Below are positions 6,285 to 11,052 of a stretch of DNA of 11,052 nt, in pieces; within the stretch, counting starts at the first letter, position 1; every line of letters begins with the position of its first letter. The position numbers and the translations under genes are program-made. Source of the stretch: JAGOEX01 sp964630905. GTDB taxonomy: Bacteria; UBP6; UBA1177. Below the pieces are notes generated by a model that saw nothing but the letters and a program-made list of their open reading frames with translations, was not told where the DNA came from and ran no database searches. The DNA lies in the NCBI GenBank assembly GCA_964630905.1, contig CAZVWR010000079.1, forward strand, positions 1-11,052, written 5' to 3'.

Positions 6285-7036
6285 TCAAACCCCTCCTTCA
6301 GTACAAGTTTTTTTAATTCACGATCTTCCGGTAAAGGAAGAGATCCGGTTTTTTTGATAGCCTCGAGCACGGAGCTGTCAAATATCTGATTTCCTGATGA
6401 AGAAACTATTTCAATTGCATAGACTTCACCCGAAAAGGTTATTCTGAAAAAAGCACTGGTCTGCAGATCTTTGAGCTGATCTTTTGATATTATTCCCGGG
6501 ATGTTCCAGTTCTTTCTTATCAGTGCGCTTATTTTTCTTGTGTACATGTTCGCTTTCAGTGCAAGGGCGGGATCGGTAACATCACCGTCGGGATCACCGT
6601 CAGCAGCACCTTCTTTTGTTACTTCGGCACGAGCATCTTTTTTTATTTCCTGCATAGTTCCGGAAAGAAGTTCTGCAAGAGATGGCGGTTTTACAACTTT
6701 TTTCTCTTCTTCCTTCTTTTTTTCGTTCTCTTTTTTCTCAACAGGTTTCAGGGAGTTTGCCTTCTGCTCTGTTTTTGATGATTTAACAGGCTCCTGTTTA
6801 GTTATTCTCGGAAGCAGTTTTTTATCCCTCTCCTCTCCAAGCTTTACAAGCCTCGCCTGAACTGTGTCAAACTCTATTTTTCTGCTTCTATCCATCCATA
6901 TTCCCGATGCAAATGCTATAATCATGAAAATGTGTATGGAAAACGAATAGATATAAAAACGTGATACAGCTTTCCTCTCAATTGTTTCATTTGATGAGGC
7001 AAAGATGAATGATCCGTTCCTGCTTCCTGAAGTCAT
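6263..7036 (-). CDS. tolA: TolA/TonB-family energy-transducing protein
   Basis: This protein carries force from the TolQR proton motor across the periplasm to TolB-Pal. After about 26 cytoplasmic residues there is one membrane helix (about 27-48). It contains Ser31 and His35 in the SxxxH pattern that TonB and TolA use to contact their motor. Residues 60-118 form a Lys/Glu/Pro-rich extended stalk. The TolA/TonB C-terminal domain follows at about 165-257 (YTRKISALIRKNWNIP, then FRITFSGEVYAIEIVSSSGNQIFDSSVLEAI). At 257 residues it is much shorter than E. coli TolA (about 420) and looks TonB-like. Its place between tolR and tolB makes TolA the best name. ATG 7036 comes 3 bases after the tolR stop, with GAAGGG a few bases upstream, and the 3' end overlaps tolB by 22 bases. 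Confidence 0.88.
   Translation of the reverse strand: MTSGSRNGSFIFASSNETIERKAVSRFYIYSFSIHIFMIIAFASGIWMDRSRKIEFDTVQARLVKLGEERDKKLLPRITKQEPVKSSKTEQKANSLKPVEKKENEKKKEEEKKVVKPPSLAELLSGTMQEIKKDARAEVTKEGAADGDPDGDVTDPALALKANMYTRKISALIRKNWNIPGIISKDQLKDLQTSAFFRITFSGEVYAIEIVSSSGNQIFDSSVLEAIKKTGSLPLPEDRELKKLVLKEGFECPFTPG
6292..6298 (-). promoter_or_regulatory. tolB ribosome-binding site inside tolA
   Basis: AAGGAGG on the minus strand ends 7 bases before the tolB ATG at 6284 and lies within the last codons of tolA. It fixes the tolB start and supports tight coupling of the two genes. Confidence 0.75.
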
Positions 7037-7039
7037 ATT

Positions 7040-7477
7040 CTACCCTTCATTTTCCAAAGGTTCGGTAACAAGCGAAATGTTACTGACACCAGCTTTTTTC
7101 ATGATCGCCATGATCCTTATCACATAACCGTATGAAAGTTCCCTGCTTGCATGAAGAAATATCTCCTTCTGCTGTTGAAGTTTGGCGTTGGTCTTAAGTT
7201 TCACTTCGAGTTCTTTCAAAGGAACTTCGGTCTTGTCGATAAATATCTGATTCTGGGCCTCTTTTCTTCCTTTGAAGACCCTGACAATGAATTTATCTTT
7301 AGGCGATTCGATAGGAACTGTTTCTGTTTGAGGAAGATCAAGGTCTACACCCTGCTCTATCAAGGGGGCGGCAACCATGAAAATAATGAGCAGAACAAAA
7401 ACGATATCAACCATCGGGGTGATGTTAAGGTCTGATCTTATTGATCTTTTCCTTCCGGTTTCAAATCCGTTCTGCAT
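7040..7477 (-). CDS. tolR: Biopolymer transport protein TolR/ExbD
   Basis: TolR forms the rotor or plug of the TolQ-TolR proton channel in the inner membrane. The sequence shows the ExbD/TolR signature DLNITPMVDIVFVLLIIFMV at the start of the single membrane helix (about 22-42). It includes the essential Asp24, equivalent to the proton-carrying Asp of TolR/ExbD. A periplasmic domain of about 100 residues follows (FIDKTEVPLKELEVKL, then YVIRIMAIMKKAGVSNISLVTEP). The 145-residue length is normal. The start ATG 7477 overlaps the tolQ stop by one base (TGATG), a classic coupled junction. A GGAG lies about 10 bases upstream. Sequence alone cannot always separate TolR from ExbD; the neighbouring tolB and pal decide for TolR. 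Confidence 0.95.
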   Translation of the reverse strand: MQNGFETGRKRSIRSDLNITPMVDIVFVLLIIFMVAAPLIEQGVDLDLPQTETVPIESPKDKFIVRVFKGRKEAQNQIFIDKTEVPLKELEVKLKTNAKLQQQKEIFLHASRELSYGYVIRIMAIMKKAGVSNISLVTEPLENEG

Positions 7478-8202
7478 CAGACATTGCTCCGTTTGATCTG
7501 ATTTATAAAGTCCATCGCCACATTGAGAGCTTCATTCTCAAAGCGCTGAAGCTGACTGTTGAAATAGTTGTAAAAAACGGCAGCCGGAATTGCCGCAATA
7601 AGACCGAAAGCAGTTGTTACAAGGGCATCGGAAAGGTGAGGCGCAATAGATCCAAGCGTTGCGTTTCCTGTCTTTCCGATTTCCTGAAATGCATTCATTA
7701 TTCCGTAAACTGTTCCGAAAAGACCGATGAAAGGTGATGCTGTTGCTGTCGTCGCAAGAAATGTGAGCCGGCTTTCAAGTATCTGTGTTCTGGACTGGTT
7801 TTCCCTTTTCATTGCCCTTTCAACATTCGCCGCAAGTTCTTCAACTTTTGTTCCTATGACGGCGATACCTTTATTTTCCCAACTTTCTTTCGTATCTTTA
7901 AACTCCTGATATCCGGCACAGAATACCTGTGCAACCGGAGAGAATTTCATTTTGTTCGATTTTGAGAATATCTCTTCCGAGTTCATGTTCTTCCAGAAGA
8001 TGGAAACAAATTTTTCGGTTTCAAGGGTCGCTTTTCTGTACATAATGAACTTATATGCAATGAGTCCCCATGAAAGTATGCTCATTATGACGAGCATCAG
8101 CAGCATTAGATTTACTGTGAGCGAAGAGTTTTTTATCGTCTCGGTGATGTTCATTCCACCGGTTATCACATTTGTCAAAGAACCGAGTCTTATAATATCC
8201 AT
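7477..8202 (-). CDS. tolQ: Proton channel protein TolQ (MotA/TolQ/ExbB family)
   Basis: TolQ is the stator of the inner-membrane Tol motor and assembles around TolR. Three membrane helices are visible: about 29-52, 149-171 (TTATASPFIGLFGTVYGIMN) and 193-213 (ALVTTAFGLIAAIPAAVFYN). A cytoplasmic domain of about 95 residues lies between the first two. The small-residue and Thr-rich faces of helices 2 and 3, and the PFIGLFGTVYGIM motif, are diagnostic of the family. The 241-residue length is normal. The start ATG 8202 has GGAGGGG a few bases upstream. An overlapping out-of-frame ATG at 8206 opens only a 61-residue shadow frame. It is the first gene of the tol block and follows an 86-base gap with a candidate promoter. 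ExbB is the alternative name, excluded by context. Confidence 0.95.
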   Translation of the reverse strand: MDIIRLGSLTNVITGGMNITETIKNSSLTVNLMLLMLVIMSILSWGLIAYKFIMYRKATLETEKFVSIFWKNMNSEEIFSKSNKMKFSPVAQVFCAGYQEFKDTKESWENKGIAVIGTKVEELAANVERAMKRENQSRTQILESRLTFLATTATASPFIGLFGTVYGIMNAFQEIGKTGNATLGSIAPHLSDALVTTAFGLIAAIPAAVFYNYFNSQLQRFENEALNVAMDFINQIKRSNV

Positions 8203-8224
8203 TCATCCCCTCCGGAACAAAACA

Positions 8225-8273
8225 GTTATATAACAAACAATTTATTATACGGAAATATTCCCTTTTTTACAGA
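8225..8273 (-). promoter_or_regulatory. Candidate promoter region for tolQRAB-pal
   Basis: The 86-base gap between the TPR lipoprotein and tolQ contains a perfect -10 TATAAT (8244-8249, minus strand). The matching -35 is poor (TCTGTA at 8268-8273, 18-base spacing). A GGAA-TAT-TTCC inverted repeat (8251-8261) fills part of the spacer, and a perfect 10-bp palindrome GTTATATAAC (8225-8234) lies near the expected transcription start. A weak -35 with palindromes suggests a regulated or activator-dependent promoter, but in AT-rich DNA such short matches can be chance. Confidence 0.4.
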
Positions 8274-8288
8274 ATTATGAAACATTTT

Positions 8289-9284
8289 TTATCTCTGTCC
8301 CTGTTTCGAACATTTCATCAGGGCTTCTTTTGAAACATTTTCAGGTTTGATGCTGATGTCTAAAGGAATAAATTCATCGCTTTTGTCAGAGCATACGAGA
8401 AATAATGAATCCTGCTTAAATACAATGACATAAGATCCGTGTTCGCCGGTCATTCTGTCAATTATAAGGAAAGGTTTTCCATTTTTTCCGATCTCTTTTT
8501 GAGCCATTTCCACCGCTTTTTTTATTTCTCCTGCTCTTGTAAGAAGTATCCGCACCTGCTGATTGACAGAGCTCTCTTCAAGCATTTCTTTTTTTGGAAA
8601 ATCTGCCCCATCCTTAAAATTTCCTGTGATCTCGGCAGTTTTCAGGACATTGAGTACTGTTTCAGGATTATTCCTGTCGATCTTTTCCCTGATCTCCCAT
8701 CCCTTTTCAAATTCTTCGGTCTGAAGATATACAGAAAAAACAGCTTCCCAGATATCAACTGATGAAGGATCGGTAGAGATCGCTTTGTTATAATAATTCA
8801 AAGCTTCGGTCATATTGCTTTCAACATAGAAAAGGTTGCCGGCAAAAAAGAGCGCACCTGTGTGGTCCGGCTTTAAGCTTACAGATTTCATTGCAAATTC
8901 TTTTGACAGATTGATGTCACCAAGATCGTAAGCTATCATTGAAAGGTTGTAGTATGACTCTGCGGTAAGAATATTTTTTGTGATGCATTCCATGAAAACT
9001 TCTTTTGCCTCTTCCTTTTTTCCAAGCTCGCTCAAAGTCAGCCCGATGTAGAAAAGTGCCTGACTGTAACTGCTTTTCTGAAATGATTCAAGAGCACTGC
9101 CGTATTCATTTTTGAGGAATGCCTCTTTCCCTTCAATGAAAAAACTGTCGGTACTTTCAACATTCTGCTCAAGAAGTTTAAGATTTTCCTGATCTTTTCT
9201 GCTTTGTGTTCTCTCTGTTGAAGAACACCCCGCAGACACAAAAATAAAGGTGAGCAAAGTAAAAAGAAAAAATATCTTTTTCAA
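8289..9284 (-). CDS. TPR-repeat lipoprotein
   Basis: A predicted outer-membrane or periplasmic lipoprotein of 331 residues, without a specific family name that I recognise. The signal peptide is strong (hydrophobic 4-18), with lipobox VSAGC and lipidated Cys20. Tetratricopeptide repeats, which are helical protein-binding modules, cover roughly residues 45-206: at about 47-71 (EYGSALESFQKS), 74-105, 108-140 (SYYNLSMIAYDLGD), 142-174 (EALNYYNKAISTDPSS) and 176-206. The last 100 residues are not obviously TPR. The start is TTG 9284, set by an ideal AGGAGG 7 bases upstream; an ATG two codons earlier is out of frame and touches that site. It begins 11 bases after the purM stop, so it is probably co-transcribed with purM, with tolQ 86 bases downstream. 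A role alongside Tol-Pal, like TPR protein CpoB in E. coli, is plausible but unproven. Confidence 0.88.
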   Translation of the reverse strand: MKKIFFLFTLLTFIFVSAGCSSTERTQSRKDQENLKLLEQNVESTDSFFIEGKEAFLKNEYGSALESFQKSSYSQALFYIGLTLSELGKKEEAKEVFMECITKNILTAESYYNLSMIAYDLGDINLSKEFAMKSVSLKPDHTGALFFAGNLFYVESNMTEALNYYNKAISTDPSSVDIWEAVFSVYLQTEEFEKGWEIREKIDRNNPETVLNVLKTAEITGNFKDGADFPKKEMLEESSVNQQVRILLTRAGEIKKAVEMAQKEIGKNGKPFLIIDRMTGEHGSYVIVFKQDSLFLVCSDKSDEFIPLDISIKPENVSKEALMKCSKQGQR

Positions 9285-9291
9285 GATCCAT

Positions 9292-9297
9292 CCTCCT
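9292..9297 (-). promoter_or_regulatory. Ribosome-binding site selecting a TTG start for the TPR lipoprotein
   Basis: AGGAGG (minus strand) overlaps the purM stop codon and lies 7 bases before TTG 9284. The nearer ATG at 9289-9291 directly abuts the site and is out of frame, so TTG is the credible start. Confidence 0.72.
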
Positions 9298-10324
9298 AAA
9301 AATGATTTCCTGATATGACGACTCTTTCGGCTTCATCAGTTTTTACGATTTTTCCTACATAGTATCTGTCAGAATTTTTCAGAAGGCCCTCAACTTGATC
9401 TTCAGGAACTATAAGCATGAAACCTGTTCCGCAGTTGAATGTTGTGAACATTTCTCTTTGTGAAAGGCCTGCACAGTTTTTCATCCATTTAAAAACAGGA
9501 AGGACAGGGAACTTGCCGTCAATAAGCGCCCCTAAACCTTCGGGAATGACCCTCGGAATGTTTTCATAGAATCCGCCGCCGGTTATATGAACCATCCCTC
9601 TGATTTCAAATTTTTTAATTAATTCAAGAACTTCCTTGACATATATTCTTGTGGGTTTAAGAAATTCCTGTGCAACTGTAAGTCCGAGTTCGTCTATCAT
9701 GTCTCCGGTTGAAAGCCCCATTTTGTTGAAAACGATCTTCCTGACAAGCGAAAATCCGTTTGAATGAACTCCGGTCGAGGGGATGCCGATGATACAGTCT
9801 CCCTCTTTTATCTTTGATCCGTCAATTATTTTCTCGCGATCTACAACACCCACGCAGAAACCGGCAAGATCATATTCACCTGATTCGTAAAAATCGGGCA
9901 TTTCTGCAGTTTCTCCTCCGACAAGAGAACATCCCGCCTGAAAGCAGCCCTCGGCGATGCCTGCAACAACTTCCGCACCAACTTCTGCACTCAGTTTTCC
10001 TGTTGCGAAATAATCAAGAAAGAAAAGGGGTTCTGCTCCGCCGACAATAACATCGTTGACACACATTGCAACAAGATCTATTCCGATAGTATTGTGAATT
10101 CCTGAGAGAAATGCGAATTTCAGCTTTGTCCCGACACCGTCAGTTCCACTTACAAGCACAGGGTTTTTTATTCCTTCCGGGATTGATACGAGCGATGAAA
10201 AACCGCCGATGCCTGCAAGAACTTCAGGTCGCATTGTTCTTTTTACAAGGGGTTTGATCTTTTCGACCATTTTGGCCCCTTCTTCTATGTCAACTCCTGC
10301 ATTTTTGTAATTAAGTTCAGACAT
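9296..10324 (-). CDS. purM: Phosphoribosylformylglycinamidine cyclo-ligase (AIR synthetase)
   Basis: PurM closes the imidazole ring in purine synthesis, converting FGAM to AIR with ATP in the cytoplasm. Numbering from MSELNYKNAG, the motifs are YKNAGVD (6-12), SGTDGVGTKLK (59-69, ATP/metal-binding Asp62), IGIDLVAMCVND (80-91), the DYFATGKL segment near 104, GGETAEMPDFY (136-146), HSNGFSLVRK (187-196) and HITGGGFYENIPR (246-258). The FNCGTGFMLIVP near the C-terminus is also typical. The length of 342 residues is standard. ATG 10324 is chosen because GGAGGG lies 4-5 bases upstream. A longer reading from TTG 10336 would place that ribosome-binding site inside the gene. It is the first gene of a minus-strand run into the TPR lipoprotein and tol genes, and no other purine gene is nearby. 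Confidence 0.98.
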   Translation of the reverse strand: MSELNYKNAGVDIEEGAKMVEKIKPLVKRTMRPEVLAGIGGFSSLVSIPEGIKNPVLVSGTDGVGTKLKFAFLSGIHNTIGIDLVAMCVNDVIVGGAEPLFFLDYFATGKLSAEVGAEVVAGIAEGCFQAGCSLVGGETAEMPDFYESGEYDLAGFCVGVVDREKIIDGSKIKEGDCIIGIPSTGVHSNGFSLVRKIVFNKMGLSTGDMIDELGLTVAQEFLKPTRIYVKEVLELIKKFEIRGMVHITGGGFYENIPRVIPEGLGALIDGKFPVLPVFKWMKNCAGLSQREMFTTFNCGTGFMLIVPEDQVEGLLKNSDRYYVGKIVKTDEAERVVISGNHF

Positions 10325-10328
10325 TTGT

Positions 10329-10334
10329 CCCTCC
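10329..10334 (-). promoter_or_regulatory. Ribosome-binding site fixing the purM start
   Basis: GGAGGG on the minus strand ends 4 bases before ATG 10324. It excludes the TTG at 10336, which overlaps the site. Confidence 0.75.
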
Positions 10335-10373
10335 AAAAATAAAGAAATAACGAATAATTCAAAAAACTACTTT

Positions 10374-10401
10374 AATATATTTAACGGTTTGAATAAGTCA
10401 A
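10374..10401 (-). promoter_or_regulatory. Candidate sigma-70 promoter of purM
   Basis: On the minus strand TTGACT (10396-10401, 5 of 6 consensus) is followed after 16 bases by TATATT (10374-10379, 5 of 6). Transcription would start near 10367 and give a leader of about 40 bases. The leader is AT-rich and shows no strong hairpin or riboswitch. Confidence 0.62.
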
Positions 10402-10416
10402 TTTGAAGCGGGAAAT

Positions 10417-10444
10417 TTGATTTAAAAGGCAAAAGGGGTAAGAT
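10417..10444 (+). promoter_or_regulatory. Candidate promoter of the Cys-rich lipoprotein
   Basis: TTGATT (10417-10422) and TAAGAT (10439-10444) are spaced by 16 bases, each matching 4 of 6 consensus positions. Transcription would begin near 10451, about 28 bases before the ATG. It stands back to back with the purM promoter, with 15 bases between the two -35 boxes. The match is moderate. Confidence 0.38.
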
Positions 10445-10478
10445 TTTGTCTGTTTTTTTCATTTAAAGGGAGAGGGGA

Positions 10479-11052
10479 ATGAGACATTTTGTTATTTCAG
10501 TGATGCTTGCGGTCTTTGCTTTTTCGTGCGGAGATTCTGTAACTACAAAAAGCAAACCTAAAAACGATAACGATACTGCTGTTTCAGAAAATGATTCAGA
10601 TCAGACGGTTTCAGATGATGAAAATGTTACCGATGACAACCAGACAGTGAAGGATGATGAAGCTGTAAAAGATGACATATCAGTGCCTGATGAAGATTCT
10701 GCAATAAGTGACACTTGCGGGAACACCTCGATAGAATGGCCCGAAGTATGTGACGGCGGAACAATGGACTGTGTTGATATTGATGACACAAAATATTCTT
10801 CCGGCAAGGCAAAATGCAAAGAAAACTGCAGCGGATGGGACATCGCAACATGTGTCGAGATAGAGCAGGAGAACTGCACAAACGGTGACAGGCGGTGCTA
10901 CGGGGCATATCAGTATCAGATATGTGCCGGCGGTGTCTGGGGTGAGCCGGCAACATGCAGCAAGAGCGGAACATGTTACGGAGAAGGGTTGTGCAGCAAT
11001 GACTGTTATCCGTCTTCTCACTATTCATATTCATGTGAAAGCGGTCATGTCT
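10479..11052 (+). CDS. Partial Asp-rich, Cys-rich secreted lipoprotein (3' end beyond window)
   Basis: This open frame runs off the right edge after 191 codons. The N-terminus looks like a short lipoprotein signal, with hydrophobic residues 4-15 and a candidate lipobox AFSC (Cys17). Residues 29-78 are a low-complexity acidic linker, 19 of 50 being Asp or Glu with Ser, Thr and Val (for example TVSDDENVTDD). From residue 80 the protein is cysteine-rich, with 14 cysteines up to 186. The first module (80-125) reads CGNTSIEWPEVCDGGT, then KAKCKENCSGWDIATC. A second (133-176) has CTNGDRRCYG, QICAGGVWG and GEGLCSNDC. These spacings recall disulphide-rich surface proteins of Myxococcota-like bacteria, but I cannot name the family. 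Probably exported and anchored at the outer surface. ATG 10479 is preceded by AGGGAG, 6 bases upstream. The gene diverges from purM. Minus-strand frames here are shadows. Confidence 0.82.
   Translation, partial: MRHFVISVMLAVFAFSCGDSVTTKSKPKNDNDTAVSENDSDQTVSDDENVTDDNQTVKDDEAVKDDISVPDEDSAISDTCGNTSIEWPEVCDGGTMDCVDIDDTKYSSGKAKCKENCSGWDIATCVEIEQENCTNGDRRCYGAYQYQICAGGVWGEPATCSKSGTCYGEGLCSNDCYPSSHYSYSCESGHV

Noticed and set aside
8203..8288. Terminator after the TPR lipoprotein gene
   Set aside because: No GC-rich stem followed by a T run is seen on the minus strand, so read-through into tolQ is possible.
10325..10373. Purine riboswitch in the purM leader
   Set aside because: The leader is only about 40 bases, AT-rich, and has no three-way junction or conserved core.
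10601..11034. Three overlapping minus-strand frames opposite the Cys-rich lipoprotein
   Set aside because: The plus-strand reading has a ribosome-binding site, signal peptide and patterned cysteines; the minus-strand frames show none of these.

Overview
The window is about 11 kb of a bacterial chromosome of moderate to low GC. It is mostly housekeeping genes on the minus strand, with one plus-strand gene at each end. The organism has an outer membrane: there is a complete Tol-Pal envelope system and three predicted lipoproteins with lipobox cysteines. RNase Y and YmdB, together with an Asp-rich, Cys-rich surface lipoprotein at the right edge, recall Myxococcota or other former 'Deltaproteobacteria' and related uncultured lineages. 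That placement is an inference; no rRNA or other taxonomic marker is present.

Layout, left to right. Positions 1-140 hold no supported gene. At 141-851 (+) is a DUF5131 (phage Gp37/Gp68-type) protein with three clustered cysteines. Facing it tail to tail is a minus-strand operon that is transcribed right to left: fau (5-formyltetrahydrofolate cyclo-ligase), rny (RNase Y), ymdB (metallophosphoesterase) and a small unrecognised 98-residue protein. A good sigma-70-type promoter (TTGACA, 17 bp, TATTTT) lies between pal and fau. Its leader can form two hairpins just before a TTG start.

From 4259 to 10324, also on the minus strand and in order of transcription, are purM (purine synthesis), a TPR lipoprotein, and then tolQ, tolR, tolA, tolB and pal with overlaps or very short gaps. 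TolQ and TolR form the proton-driven inner-membrane motor. TolA carries its force across the periplasm. TolB and Pal complete the link to the outer membrane and peptidoglycan. The TPR lipoprotein sits where an envelope helper could be co-expressed with them. The usual companions ybgC and cpoB are not next to the cluster in this window.

From 10479 to the right edge (+), divergent from purM, runs the start of a secreted lipoprotein. It has an acidic Asp/Ser/Thr/Val linker followed by a cysteine-rich region with at least 14 cysteines, and it is cut off by the window.

I see no tRNA, rRNA, CRISPR array or intact mobile element. No wholly new multi-gene system is evident. The items most worth attention are the truncated Cys-rich lipoprotein, the small orphan protein at the end of the rny-ymdB operon, the structured fau leader, and the DUF5131 gene at the left edge.
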